Counted from the first letter of the stretch, positions 7,816 through 16,253 are shown. The stretch is 42,176 bases of DNA from Clostridia bacterium (GCA_016937975.1 JAFGVN010000039.1:1-42176), one strand, 5' to 3'. Numbers and translations are program-made. The notes: generated from the sequence alone by a model not told the origin.

Positions 7816-9051
7816 CTATGATAATTTGTTGATTGCATTACGGATTGAATCCGATGATAAATCCATAATTGTTTCTGCAACTTTACCATCTTTAGTAATA
7901 ACAATTGAAGGGAAAGTTGAAACATTTAATTTTTCAGCAATACCAGTTGATTTATAAATGTCTACACGGTTTACAACCAAGGCTTTATTGAAGCTATTTT
8001 CTATGGTTTCAATTTCAGATAAGAAAGCACGAGAATCTGCATCAATGGCATTGTATAAATAAATCATGCCAACTTTATCCTTTTGCATAATTTTCTCATG
8101 GAAGATTTCTTCTTCTGCAATATGTTTTTCAGCAGCAGTACCAGCAATAGCACCATCACCAACTGCAGTAGCAACTTGTCTTAACCATTTATCTGTAACA
8201 TCACCTACAGCAAATACGCCAGGAATGTTAGTTTCTTTCTTTTCATTTACTGGGATATAACCTCTGTTTGTCAATTTAATTTGACCTTCAAATAATTCTG
8301 TATTAGGAATATAGCCAATAAATTCAAAACAGTTATCACATGAAACTGGAATTAATTCATCTGTTTTCACATTTTTTAAGATGACACGCTCTAAATGCTC
8401 TTCACCTTCAAAACCATGTACAACAGAATTCCAAACGAATTCCATTTTAGGATTTGAAAGTGCAGCAGCTTTTGCAATTTCATTACAATCCATGATACCT
8501 TCATCATGCATAACAGAAACAGTTACTTTAGAAGCAAACTTAGTCAAGAACATGCCTTCTTCGATTGCAGCATCTCCTGAGCCGATAACAACAACGTGTT
8601 TATCTGTATTTGCTGCAGCGTCACATGTAGCACAGAATGAGATACCTTTATCAAACAAGAAGTTTTCTTCGTTTAATCCGCCAGTTACTCTCGGACGACC
8701 ACCAGTAGCGATGATAACAGTTTTTGCAATGTATTTGTTTCTAAATGTTTCAACTATTTTTTCTTCTCCAGTTAAATCAACTGATTTAACTGCTGTTAAT
8801 TTAAAATCAACGCCCATGTTTTGAGCTTGTTTTTTCATTAAGTTTGTAATATGTTCACCTTTAGGTTCTTCTGGGAAACCAGGGTAGTTAGCAATTTCAT
8901 TTGTATAAGTAGCTAAACCACCGATTAATGCTTTTTCAATTAGTATGGTCTTTAAACGTGCACGACCTGTGTAAATTGCAGCACTTAGTCCACCAGGACC
9001 ACCACCAATAATGACTACGTCATAATGTTCTACTTGTTTTTCTCTAGCCAA
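7816..9051 (-). CDS. Thioredoxin-reductase-like flavoprotein with thioredoxin-like C-terminal domain
   Basis: A 411-residue protein: a full-length TrxR-type FAD enzyme (1-310) fused to a thioredoxin-fold domain (about 325-411). FAD motif GGGPGG is at 16-21, redox pair CATC at 140-143, nucleotide-fold GSGDAAIEE at 157-165 and the second FAD motif AVGDV near 281. The segment that holds the NADPH-contacting HRR in standard TrxR reads SVMHDEG, so NADPH may not be the donor. A second CxxC (SCDNC, 238-241) is present. The C-terminal domain keeps a cis-Pro-like STFPS but has no CxxC. TTG start with an AAGGAG site. It is the last gene of the YeeE-TusA operon, which suggests reduction of sulfane sulfur or of a sulfur carrier (inference). 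Confidence 0.83.
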   Translation of the reverse strand: MAREKQVEHYDVVIIGGGPGGLSAAIYTGRARLKTILIEKALIGGLATYTNEIANYPGFPEEPKGEHITNLMKKQAQNMGVDFKLTAVKSVDLTGEEKIVETFRNKYIAKTVIIATGGRPRVTGGLNEENFLFDKGISFCATCDAAANTDKHVVVIGSGDAAIEEGMFLTKFASKVTVSVMHDEGIMDCNEIAKAAALSNPKMEFVWNSVVHGFEGEEHLERVILKNVKTDELIPVSCDNCFEFIGYIPNTELFEGQIKLTNRGYIPVNEKKETNIPGVFAVGDVTDKWLRQVATAVGDGAIAGTAAEKHIAEEEIFHEKIMQKDKVGMIYLYNAIDADSRAFLSEIETIENSFNKALVVNRVDIYKSTGIAEKLNVSTFPSIVITKDGKVAETIMDLSSDSIRNAINKLS

Positions 9052-9061
9052 AATTAACTCC

Positions 9062-9631
9062 TTACATAAAGAATTTCACTAATAATTTACTGCCTACAAC
9101 AGCTCCGAAGAACATTGCAACAGCAAATACCCAACCTGACAACGATAATGAAGCAATACCACTGAATAATGCACCAATATTACATCCTGCAGCGATACGA
9201 GCACCATAACCCATCATCAAACCACCTATAATGGCTGCAACAATTTGTTTTTTACTTTTGATTTTCTTGATTTTAAAACCAGAAGCTAAAAATGTTGCTG
9301 CAAGTGCACCAAAGATGATACCAATGTTTCTCCAAGTACCTGCATGTTCCATAAAACCAGCATCTAAAGTTGCTTGAGCGCCTGGACTTGCAAAGTAGAA
9401 CCATTTATCTACTGTACCACCAACAGCTTCATAGATCCAAGCTCCCCAGTATGCAAATACCCCTGAAACACCCCATGGATTACCAGTTGCAGCTAAGGTT
9501 ACAATCTGAAAGATTGCAAGCAAAACAGCTGCAGCTACGTAGGTAAATGGGCTTTTAATCCATTTTATGTAGTAGTCATTATTTTTGACACGATCAAAAA
9601 ATTTGACTTTTTTTTCTGCTTTGTTTTCCAA
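9062..9631 (-). CDS. YeeE/YedE-type sulfur (thiosulfate) transporter, second half
   Basis: A 189-residue membrane protein of the Sulf_transp family (PF04143) corresponding to one half of the two-fold YeeE/TsuA fold. The diagnostic segment GARIAAGCNIGALFSG holds the conserved cysteine in the sulfur-conducting pathway. About five membrane or re-entrant segments follow a basic N-terminus. I place the start at TTG 9631, 8 bases after AGGAGG; an in-frame TTG at 9649 would put the ribosome site inside the gene. The other half is encoded at 9904-10590, and a TusA gene sits between them. Likely role: bringing thiosulfate or a related sulfur species through the membrane to TusA. Confidence 0.8.
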   Translation of the reverse strand: MENKAEKKVKFFDRVKNNDYYIKWIKSPFTYVAAAVLLAIFQIVTLAATGNPWGVSGVFAYWGAWIYEAVGGTVDKWFYFASPGAQATLDAGFMEHAGTWRNIGIIFGALAATFLASGFKIKKIKSKKQIVAAIIGGLMMGYGARIAAGCNIGALFSGIASLSLSGWVFAVAMFFGAVVGSKLLVKFFM

Positions 9632-9658
9632 AACGGATACCTCCTTCAAAGAAGTGGG

Positions 9659-9886
9659 TTATTTAAGTTTCTCAATAATTACTTCCCACTCACCATCATC
9701 TACTTCTTCAACTTCAACGTTGTGTCCGTCTTTTCTTGCCCATTCTGGAAGATTTTTCATAGCACAGCTATGGTCGATCTGTACAATAAGAATATCACCA
9801 ATATTCATTTCTGCGATTTTATTTTGTGCTTTTACTAATGGCACTGGACATGCTTCACCTAAACAATCTAAAATTACTTCGTTCAT
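9659..9886 (-). CDS. TusA-family sulfur carrier protein
   Basis: A 75-residue TusA/SirA-fold protein. The sulfur-carrying cysteine lies in the invariant CPxP motif, here EACPVPLVKAQ (Cys13); a second cysteine is at position 8. Such proteins accept persulfide sulfur from transporters or rhodaneses and hand it on. It lies between the two halves of the YeeE/YedE transporter with spacings of 17 bases upstream and 27 bases (to the TTG start) downstream, like the TsuA-TsuB thiosulfate pair. ATG with GGAGG site. Confidence 0.92.
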   Translation of the reverse strand: MNEVILDCLGEACPVPLVKAQNKIAEMNIGDILIVQIDHSCAMKNLPEWARKDGHNVEVEEVDDGEWEVIIEKLK

Positions 9887-9903
9887 AATTAACCTCCAAA
9901 TTT

Positions 9904-10590
9904 TTATTGAGCTTTTCTTTTTTCTTCATACTTTTCAGCTGCGATATACAACAGTACAATAATCGTTAATTGAACGAATAATGCACCTGCCCAGCCAAAG
10001 ACATCTGGTAAGAAAACTTCTTTACCTTTTGAAATTACATTTAACTTCCACCATCCAAAATCATGTGCTCCCCATAGAGAACCAATAATGAAGAATAGAA
10101 GTGATAAGATTTGCATATGGAAACCTTCGCCTACACGCATTAATGTACCAGAAGCGCAACCACCTGCAATAACCATACCTATACCGAAGATGAAAGCGCC
10201 GAAGACAGTACCTAAACTGACTGGTGCTACATAACTCATACCTGGCATCGGTAATCCCATACTTTGATAACCATATTTAATTGCAGCGAAACCGATAGTA
10301 GCTATTGCAAATGCAATTAAAACTGCTCTTGTTAAAGAGGTTCCACCTGTTAAATAAGGATCACGCATAGAAGCTGTAAAACAGAATCTTCCTTTTTGTA
10401 GAATCACACCGAAGGAGATACCTAATGTCCAATAAAGTGCTAATTGACCACTTTTAGTACCTAGATAAATTCCGATAGCAACAATAATGATGACTAAAGC
10501 GACTCCAATAGGAATTTGATTCTTTTTAGGCTTACGACGACTTGCTGATGACGATGAACGTCTACTAGCAAGTGAACTTTGTTCTGCCAT
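9904..10590 (-). CDS. YeeE/YedE-type sulfur (thiosulfate) transporter, first half
   Basis: A 228-residue membrane protein of the YeeE/YedE family. After a basic, serine-rich cytosolic tail (about 25 residues) it has several membrane segments with two conserved cysteine loops: GRFCFTASMRD and AGGCASGTLMRVGEG. These match the conducting cysteines of thiosulfate transporter TsuA. With the 9062-9631 product it would rebuild the usual single-chain protein of about 330-400 residues. It is the first gene of a four-gene minus-strand operon that ends with the TrxR-like enzyme. The divergent LysR gene at 10773 is its likely regulator. ATG with GGGAG site. Confidence 0.82.
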   Translation of the reverse strand: MAEQSSLASRRSSSSASRRKPKKNQIPIGVALVIIIVAIGIYLGTKSGQLALYWTLGISFGVILQKGRFCFTASMRDPYLTGGTSLTRAVLIAFAIATIGFAAIKYGYQSMGLPMPGMSYVAPVSLGTVFGAFIFGIGMVIAGGCASGTLMRVGEGFHMQILSLLFFIIGSLWGAHDFGWWKLNVISKGKEVFLPDVFGWAGALFVQLTIIVLLYIAAEKYEEKRKAQ

Positions 10591-10627
10591 TTGATCACTC
10601 CCTTATGATATTAATTGATACTAACTT

Positions 10628-10639
10628 AACAATCTCACA
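10628..10639. promoter_or_regulatory. Shared motif AACAATCTCACA (possible operator)
   Basis: These 12 bases in the divergent region between the sulfur-transport operon and lysR match the centre of the leader hairpins upstream of both rhodanese genes (19785-19807 and 21694-21716). Here the flanking arms do not pair, and relative to the sulfur operon the motif is reversed. A protein binding site read in both orientations is therefore more likely at this spot than an RNA element. Confidence 0.4.
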
Positions 10640-10772
10640 TTTACATCATAACACTTAATATTGATAAATAATTAACTATAAACCAAAAGCAATATTAGAA
10701 AAACTTATAGCAAAAATGTTATACTATACATATATAATGAAATTAGTTATTTAACTATTTAAGGAGGCACCT

Positions 10773-11669
10773 GTGAATATTAGTACATTAAAATATTTTA
10801 AAGAGATCGTTGAATCCCAGAGTATTTCAAAAGTAGCACAGAACAGCCATATTTCTCAATCCGCTCTTAGCCAGATTATTCAGAAACTTGAAAGTGAGTT
10901 AGGTTATCAGTTGTTAAACAGAAGCAATAAAGGAGTCTATCCAACCGAAATGGGAAAGGTAGTATATAAATATTCAGGTACGATGAATCGCATTCACAAA
11001 AAAATGGTAGATGAATTGGAGTCCAGAAAGGCACAATTGGAAAATGTGCGTATTAATGGTTATCCATCATTCATCAATTACTCATTACCTTGCATTATGT
11101 ATAAGATCAAGAAAAAATTTCCTTGTTATAAATTTGAGCTACATTCCAAATGCAGTGATGAAACATTTTTAGATTTGTTGAATGAAGTAACTGATCTTGG
11201 GTTTGTAAGTGAAGAACCTTATGATCCTCAAATCGCTTATAATTATATAGGCAAGGAGAAAATCGTTTTGGCAGCTTGCACCAGAAGTAATATTCCAGAT
11301 GTCATAAGAGTTGAAGACTTGCTGAAATATGATCTGGTTATATTAGATGACTCCTTCCCAATTAATAATTTCCTAAGGAAAAAATTAAAGGAAGTAAATC
11401 TTCATATAGAGGACTTAAATATTTTATTTGAAGTAGATTCCATTGGTGCAGCTAAATCAACAATTACCAATGATTACGGTTTAAGTTTTTTACCTTATAT
11501 GTCCATCAAAAAAGAATTATATGAAAAAGAATTTAAGACCATTGAAATTGAGAACTTCAATTTGGATTTGAATATGTATTTGGCACATAAAAAAGACTCT
11601 ACAAGTGCAGAGGCTTTAAATACGATTATAGATTATTTTATTAAAAGTGGTACGAGTGAATTTTGTTAA
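10773..11669 (+). CDS. LysR-family transcriptional regulator
   Basis: A 298-residue LTTR. The winged helix-turn-helix covers residues 1-60 (LKYFKEIVES, then VAQNSHISQSALSQIIQKLE), followed by a substrate-binding-like effector domain from about residue 90. GTG start 6 bases after AAGGAGG. It is divergent from the YeeE-TusA-TrxR operon, the classical arrangement for an LTTR and its target, so sulfur-responsive control in the CysB/CysL manner is inferred. Its own promoter is probably the TGT-TATACT extended -10 at 10717-10725. The gene ends 5 bases before the convergent tusA copy, with no clear terminator between. Confidence 0.88.
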   Translation: MNISTLKYFKEIVESQSISKVAQNSHISQSALSQIIQKLESELGYQLLNRSNKGVYPTEMGKVVYKYSGTMNRIHKKMVDELESRKAQLENVRINGYPSFINYSLPCIMYKIKKKFPCYKFELHSKCSDETFLDLLNEVTDLGFVSEEPYDPQIAYNYIGKEKIVLAACTRSNIPDVIRVEDLLKYDLVILDDSFPINNFLRKKLKEVNLHIEDLNILFEVDSIGAAKSTITNDYGLSFLPYMSIKKELYEKEFKTIEIENFNLDLNMYLAHKKDSTSAEALNTIIDYFIKSGTSEFC

Positions 11670-11674
11670 GAGTC

Positions 11675-11896
11675 TTATTTATTTTTAGTGACAATAATTT
11701 CCCATACACCATTGAGGACTTCGTCAACTTCTATGGTGCAGTTTGAATGATCATAGTAATCACTAATGGCTTCTACAACACAACTATGGTCCACAACAAT
11801 CATAATGGATTCACCTACAGCAAGTTCTTTAAGTTTTTTTTGTAATTTAATTAATGGTACTGGACAAATGTCACCAAAACAATCTAATTTATTCAT
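11675..11896 (-). CDS. TusA-family sulfur carrier protein (second copy)
   Basis: A 73-residue TusA-fold protein with the carrier cysteine in DICPVPLIKLQ (Cys11) and a second cysteine at 6. It is clearly related to the 9659-9886 product but has its own promoter and is not in the transporter operon. ATG preceded by AGGTGG. A dedicated partner, such as one of the extracytoplasmic rhodanese routes or a biosynthetic acceptor, is possible, but nothing in the sequence names it. Confidence 0.9.
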   Translation of the reverse strand: MNKLDCFGDICPVPLIKLQKKLKELAVGESIMIVVDHSCVVEAISDYYDHSNCTIEVDEVLNGVWEIIVTKNK

Positions 11897-11914
11897 AATT
11901 CACCACCTGATTTT

Positions 11915-11943
11915 ATTATAAGGGCTTATGAATAAAAAGTCTA
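11915..11943 (-). promoter_or_regulatory. Promoter of the second tusA gene
   Basis: On the minus strand TAGACT (11943-11938), 17-base spacer, TATAAT (11920-11915). The start codon follows 19 bases after the -10 box, leaving a very short leader that still includes the ribosome site. Confidence 0.6.
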
Positions 11944-11953
11944 TGGAGTGTAT

Positions 11954-12694
11954 ATGAGCTATTCAATTATCATACCTGTTTATAACAGTGAAACTTCTTT
12001 GAGAATTTTGTATCAAGAATTAAGCTCAATTCTGAAAGAAAAAGATGAAATAATATTTATAGATGATGGAAGTTTGGATAAAAGTTTAACGATATTAAAA
12101 GAAATTGTTGAAGAAGATTTAAGAGTAAAGGTCATACACCTTGAAAAAAACCAAGGTCAACAATATGCCCTATATTTAGGTATAAAAGCAGCGAGTCAAT
12201 CGCATATTGTCACTATGGATGATGACCTTCAACATCCTGTTCATCTTATTTTTGAAATGAAGGTAAAAATAGATGAAGGTTACGATTTGGTTTATAGTGT
12301 ACCTGTGCATCAACATAAGGGTTATAGACATATTGGATCGAAACTGACAGGTTTGTTTTTTAAGTTACACTATAGAAATTTAAAGGGGTTAAAGGTTAGT
12401 AGTTTCAGAATGTTTTCTTCAAATTTAGGACAGAAAATACAAGCGGAATATGATTTTGTTTATATCAGTGCTATGTTGTTGCCATATGCTAGAAATGTAG
12501 CTAATATTCCTTACGAAAGTATAAAAAGACCATATGGCCAGTCTGGCTATAGTATAAAAAAGCTGGTTATGCTTTTTATGAAATTGTATTTTTATTATGG
12601 CTTGAAAGGCATGAATTTTTTGAAGAAAAAAGAAAATTATAGAGGAACTTATGAAGAATATATTAATACTCGGTGCGGGACCTTGTCAGATTAA
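11954..12694 (+). CDS. GT2-family glycosyltransferase (dolichol/polyprenyl-phosphate sugar synthase-like)
   Basis: A 246-residue GT-A enzyme. It begins with the family motif YSIIIPVYN, has IFIDDGS at about 37-43 and the metal-binding MDDDLQHP near 94, typical of polyprenyl-phosphate-hexose synthases such as DPM1. No long membrane anchor follows; the tail is basic and amphipathic. A GTG at 11948 is in frame, but ATG 11954 fits the GGAG site. Its 3' end overlaps the ATP-grasp gene by 44 bases, so the two are translated from one message. The sugar and acceptor are unknown. Pairing with an ATP-grasp ligase and an ABC importer is unusual. Confidence 0.82.
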   Translation: MSYSIIIPVYNSETSLRILYQELSSILKEKDEIIFIDDGSLDKSLTILKEIVEEDLRVKVIHLEKNQGQQYALYLGIKAASQSHIVTMDDDLQHPVHLIFEMKVKIDEGYDLVYSVPVHQHKGYRHIGSKLTGLFFKLHYRNLKGLKVSSFRMFSSNLGQKIQAEYDFVYISAMLLPYARNVANIPYESIKRPYGQSGYSIKKLVMLFMKLYFYYGLKGMNFLKKKENYRGTYEEYINTRCGTLSD

Positions 12695-13883
12695 TGGTAT
12701 CAAGAAAATAAAATCATTGGGTTATAAAGCCTTTGTCGCAGATTATCGTTTGGATTCACCGGGGAAAGTCATAGGAGATATCAGTATTTTAGCTGATGTC
12801 TTTTCCTTTGATGCAATCTATAATTCATGTAAAAATATGGATATAGATGGGGTCTTTACAACGGGAACAGATCAACCGGTTCTTACAGTTAGTCAAGTTG
12901 CAAATGCTTTGGATTTACCATGTTTGATCTCCGAAGAAACGGCTTTAAAAGTTACAAATAAATCCTTTATGAAAAAATGTTTTACTGAGCATGATATCCC
13001 GACCGTAAAATATTTGCTGCTTAAAGAAAATTACCAAGAAAACTTACTAGATGATTTTCCCTTTCCAGCGGTCATGAAACCTGTTGATTCTCAAGGTCAA
13101 AGAGGTATTTATAAGGTAAAGACTAAAAAAGAAGTAAGAGAATTGTTTGGTCAAGTAATGAAATATTCAAGAGCCGATGAAATTTTGTTGGAAACTTTCT
13201 ATGAAAATAAAGAAGTCACAGTCTCAGGTTGGGTAGAAGATGATACAGTGCATATTTTTACCATAACAGATCGTGTAACTTTTCCATCAGATGAGCATAT
13301 TGGTGTATGTCTTTCCCATGAATATCCATCGATTCATTTAAACCAATATAGAAAAGATTTCTTTGAGATGACTTGTAACATCTGTAAAGCTTTTGAAATT
13401 CATAACGGTCCAATTTATTTTCAGTATTTAGTTGGTTCTGAAGGCGTGAAGGTTAATGAAATCGCATGTCGCCTTGGTGGAGCTTATGAAGATGTGAGTA
13501 TACCTTGGCTTACAGGTGTTGATGTGTTAAAAAAAGTTATAGATAGCGCCTTGGGATTTAAGACAGAAAAAATTAAATATCAATATGAAGAAAGTAAATG
13601 TGTCTCAACTCAATTGTTTTTCTGTAGACCAGGGAAAATCACGGCAATGACTCCAATTGAAGAAATTTTAAAAATTCCTTTTGTTTTGTCTGCTGAATAT
13701 AATTATAAAATAGGTGATGTGATTTTAAATACAGAGAATGCTTCTGCTCGTGCAGGTCATTTTATTGTTTATGGAGAAAATGAAGAAGAAATAAAAAATA
13801 GAATCGCTTTTGTTTATGAAGCAATGAAAATTTTATCAGAAGATATAAACTTGATTTTGAAAGGAAAGAGATATTACAGATGA
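12651..13883 (+). CDS. ATP-grasp family ligase (carboxylate-amine ligase-like)
   Basis: A 410-residue ATP-grasp enzyme. The N-terminal pre-grasp domain begins with the PurK/CarB-like MKNILILGAGPCQING and TGTDQPV. The central grasp has MKPVDSQGQRGI (Lys143 and the Gly-rich loop 148-152). The metal-binding end reads VKVNEIACRLGG (Asn269, Glu270). The family joins a carboxylate to an amine or thiol through an acyl phosphate. The substrate cannot be read from the sequence. The start, with GAGGAA upstream, lies 44 bases inside the GT2 gene, and its stop overlaps the lipoprotein start by 4 bases (ATGA). Confidence 0.85.
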   Translation: MKNILILGAGPCQINGIKKIKSLGYKAFVADYRLDSPGKVIGDISILADVFSFDAIYNSCKNMDIDGVFTTGTDQPVLTVSQVANALDLPCLISEETALKVTNKSFMKKCFTEHDIPTVKYLLLKENYQENLLDDFPFPAVMKPVDSQGQRGIYKVKTKKEVRELFGQVMKYSRADEILLETFYENKEVTVSGWVEDDTVHIFTITDRVTFPSDEHIGVCLSHEYPSIHLNQYRKDFFEMTCNICKAFEIHNGPIYFQYLVGSEGVKVNEIACRLGGAYEDVSIPWLTGVDVLKKVIDSALGFKTEKIKYQYEESKCVSTQLFFCRPGKITAMTPIEEILKIPFVLSAEYNYKIGDVILNTENASARAGHFIVYGENEEEIKNRIAFVYEAMKILSEDINLILKGKRYYR

Positions 13884-14779
13884 AAAAGTGGATTTTGATA
13901 TTAATGACGGTCCTTTTATTTGGTTGTGAAAAGGAGCAAAATACCATCACCGTTGCAGAGCAGTATGGATTGGCTTATGCACCTATTCAGGTCATGAAGG
14001 CAAGAGGTACTTTGGAAGCTTTAGTGGATGAAGAAGTTGTTTGGAAAACCATGGCCAATACCACTGCCATTAGAGAAGCATTGTTGGCAGAGCAATTGGA
14101 TATTGGTTTCTTAGGTATTCCACCTTTTATAATTGGATATAACCATGATGTAAATTGGAAAATTTTCACAGGTTTGTCTGAATCGCCTTTGGCATTGATG
14201 AGTTCAGAACCAGTGGATTTTGATCAGATTGCTTCAGAGGTTAGAATTGCTTTACCACAACCTGGGAGTATACAACATATATTACTTGCAATGGCTGCAG
14301 AACGTGTCTATGGTGATGCAAAATATTTCGATCAACAACTTGTTACCATGAAACATCCTGATGGTATGCAAGCTTTGTTTGCTAAACGAGACATTCAGAT
14401 GCATTATACTTCACCGCCATACTTATTTGAAGAAGAGAAGGCTGGTATGTATAAAATTATTGATGGTGATACATGTATGGGAGAACCGTTCACATTTATT
14501 GTAGGAGTAGCAACGGATAAATTTCATGACACAGAAAACTTTTCAGTGTTTAAAAAGGCATTAGAAGAAACCATTGTCTTCATGAATGAAAACCATGATG
14601 AAACAGTTGCTTTGCTGATGCCATTTTATGAGTATGATGAAGATACCTTAAAATCATATTTATATGATGAAGGTATTGTTTATACAAAAGAAATCAAAGG
14701 GTTGGAAACCTTTATTGATTTCATGTATCGAAACGATTATATCGACGAAAAATATGAAAGCGAAAGTCTTACATGGTAA
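13880..14779 (+). CDS. ABC transporter substrate-binding lipoprotein, SsuA/NMT1-like
   Basis: A 299-residue lipoprotein: signal MKKWILILMTVLLFGC with lipid-anchoring Cys16, then an SsuA/THI5-like binding fold (AEQYGLAYAPIQVMKARG, ALLAEQLDIGFLGIPPF, LPQPGSIQHILL). This family binds aliphatic sulfonates, taurine, nitrate or pyrimidine precursors. It captures the ligand for the permease and ATPase encoded next. Start overlaps the ATP-grasp stop by 4 bases and its end overlaps the permease start by 7 bases. The specific ligand is unknown; nearby sulfur genes make an organosulfur compound possible but not shown. Confidence 0.83.
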   Translation: MKKWILILMTVLLFGCEKEQNTITVAEQYGLAYAPIQVMKARGTLEALVDEEVVWKTMANTTAIREALLAEQLDIGFLGIPPFIIGYNHDVNWKIFTGLSESPLALMSSEPVDFDQIASEVRIALPQPGSIQHILLAMAAERVYGDAKYFDQQLVTMKHPDGMQALFAKRDIQMHYTSPPYLFEEEKAGMYKIIDGDTCMGEPFTFIVGVATDKFHDTENFSVFKKALEETIVFMNENHDETVALLMPFYEYDEDTLKSYLYDEGIVYTKEIKGLETFIDFMYRNDYIDEKYESESLTW

Positions 14780-15525
14780 ACAAAAATAAGATTGTTTTTA
14801 TGGTGCTATTTGGTCTTATATGGGAACTGATTGTACAATTGGAGATTTATCCAGTGGCATTAATGCCGTCAATATTTCAAGTCATTGAAAGTTTTTATAA
14901 ACACAGACTGGATCTTTTTCAAGGTACAACCTATAGTCTTTGGATGATTACAAAGGGACTAGGTTTATCTTTCTTAATTATGATCCTCTTTGTGTTTTTA
15001 AGTTCACGTTATAAAATTTGGCGTGATTGGATTGATTTATGGACGAAATTGCTTCATCCGATCCCTGGAGTTGCCTTATTGCCTCTGGTGGTATTATGGT
15101 TTGGAATTTCCAATGAGGCTGTCATGGTTATTATGATTCATGCAGCCTTGTGGCCAATGTTTATTAACGTTCACATGGAGTATGAAAAAATACATCGAGA
15201 ATACAAAGAAGTCATTAAAGCCTATAAGCTATCATTTTTAAAAAAAGTCACTAAAGTGTATTTGCCAGGATGCTTGCCAGGGATTGTGACTGGACTTCGC
15301 ATTGGATGGCATAGAGCTTGGCGAGCTTTTATTAGTGCTGAAATGATCTACAGTGTAATGGGTAATCACTCAGGATTAGGTTGGTTTATTTTTGAAAGAA
15401 GAGTATATATGGATACAGCAGGCCTACTGGCTGGTATTTTGGTCATTATGTTTTGCAGCATTTTAATAGAATCCTTTGTTTTTGATGCTATTGAAAGGAG
15501 AACCATAAAGAAATGGGCAGTTTAG
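14773..15525 (+). CDS. ABC transporter permease, SsuC/TauC-like
   Basis: A 250-residue permease of the binding-protein-dependent type with about six membrane segments. The cytosolic ATPase-coupling loop is seen near residues 135-175 (YKEVIKAYKLSFLKKVTKVYLPG, then PGIVTGLRIGWHRAWRAFISAEM), the EAA loop typical of SsuC/TauC/ThiX. It begins inside the end of the binding-protein gene and its end overlaps the ATPase gene by 13 bases, so the three subunits are co-translated. Confidence 0.88.
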   Translation: MVNKNKIVFMVLFGLIWELIVQLEIYPVALMPSIFQVIESFYKHRLDLFQGTTYSLWMITKGLGLSFLIMILFVFLSSRYKIWRDWIDLWTKLLHPIPGVALLPLVVLWFGISNEAVMVIMIHAALWPMFINVHMEYEKIHREYKEVIKAYKLSFLKKVTKVYLPGCLPGIVTGLRIGWHRAWRAFISAEMIYSVMGNHSGLGWFIFERRVYMDTAGLLAGILVIMFCSILIESFVFDAIERRTIKKWAV

Positions 15526-16187
15526 TCGAAATCAAAAATTTATGTAAAAGTTTTGAAGACAAACAAGTTATAAATCAATTGAATTTTGATGTAAGAGAAG
15601 GTGAAATTCTCACGATTTTTGGTCCTTCAGGTGTTGGTAAGTCAACTTTGTTAAGAATTCTAGCGCAATTGGAAACTTATGATTATGGTGAGATTCACTA
15701 TGATCCTATTATTTTCGAAAAAAAAGTCCCCTTACCTGTTGTTTTTCAAGAAACCACTCAATTATTGCCTTGGTTAACAGCAATGGAAAATATGACATTG
15801 GGAAATGAAAATCTTAGTTTAACAGAAAAACTTGCTGAGGAATTGGAAATAAAAGAGGTATTAAAATTGTATCCTCATATGCTCTCTGGAGGCATGAAAC
15901 AACGCGTAGCCATTGGTAGAGGTGTAATGTGTCAATCCAAAATTATATTCATGGACGAACCTTTTAGCGCTTTGGATTATCAAATACGTAATAAGTTACA
16001 GGATTTAATTATACATTTGAATCAAGCCTATGATTTGACAATTGTGTTTATCACCCATGATATTTCTGAAGCAATTAAATTAGGACATCGCATGCTTATA
16101 CTTGGAAATAATAAAAATTCATGTCTAGAAAATCTTAAGGCACTTAATGAGAACATGATAAAAGAAATAGTTGCTTCAATGAATTAA
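15513..16187 (+). CDS. ABC transporter ATP-binding protein, SsuB/TauB-like
   Basis: A 224-residue ATPase with every motif intact: Walker A GPSGVGKST (about 35-43), Q-loop VFQET followed by LLPWLTAMENM, which is characteristic of the sulfonate/nitrate branch, signature LSGGMKQR, Walker B IIFMDEPFSALD and switch VFITHD. It is slightly short for the family because the C-terminus is reduced. The AAAGGAG site is 13 bases from ATG, longer than usual, so translational coupling to the permease is likely. Last gene of the five-gene operon; terminator follows at once. Confidence 0.9.
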   Translation: MGSLVEIKNLCKSFEDKQVINQLNFDVREGEILTIFGPSGVGKSTLLRILAQLETYDYGEIHYDPIIFEKKVPLPVVFQETTQLLPWLTAMENMTLGNENLSLTEKLAEELEIKEVLKLYPHMLSGGMKQRVAIGRGVMCQSKIIFMDEPFSALDYQIRNKLQDLIIHLNQAYDLTIVFITHDISEAIKLGHRMLILGNNKNSCLENLKALNENMIKEIVASMN

Positions 16188-16210
16188 CACGCGATTAAGG
16201 GTGTTTTTTT
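16186..16210 (+). terminator. Terminator of the GT2/ATP-grasp/ABC operon
   Basis: AACAC (16186-16190, overlapping the stop codon) pairs with GTGTT (16201-16205) around a 10-base loop, and a T-run follows to 16210. Confidence 0.6.
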
Positions 16211-16212
16211 GT

Positions 16213-16251
16213 TCATCAATGAAAGAATTTTTTTCTCATCAATGAAAGAAT
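16213..16251 (+). repeat. Direct repeat of 16 bases, two copies
   Basis: TCATCAATGAAAGAAT occurs at 16213-16228 and 16236-16251, period 23, directly upstream of the -35 box of a near-perfect promoter. Spacing of about two helical turns would suit a dimeric regulator. Confidence 0.6.
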
Positions 16252-16253
16252 AT

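Noticed and set aside
8381-8824. 147-codon open frame opposite the TrxR-like gene
   Set aside because: Antisense shadow of a clearly conserved gene; Ser/Thr/Ala-rich, no ribosome site and no recognisable motif.
9585-9962. 125-codon open frame spanning parts of three sulfur genes on the other strand
   Set aside because: Covers a start region, tusA and a stop region in antisense; no coding signature.
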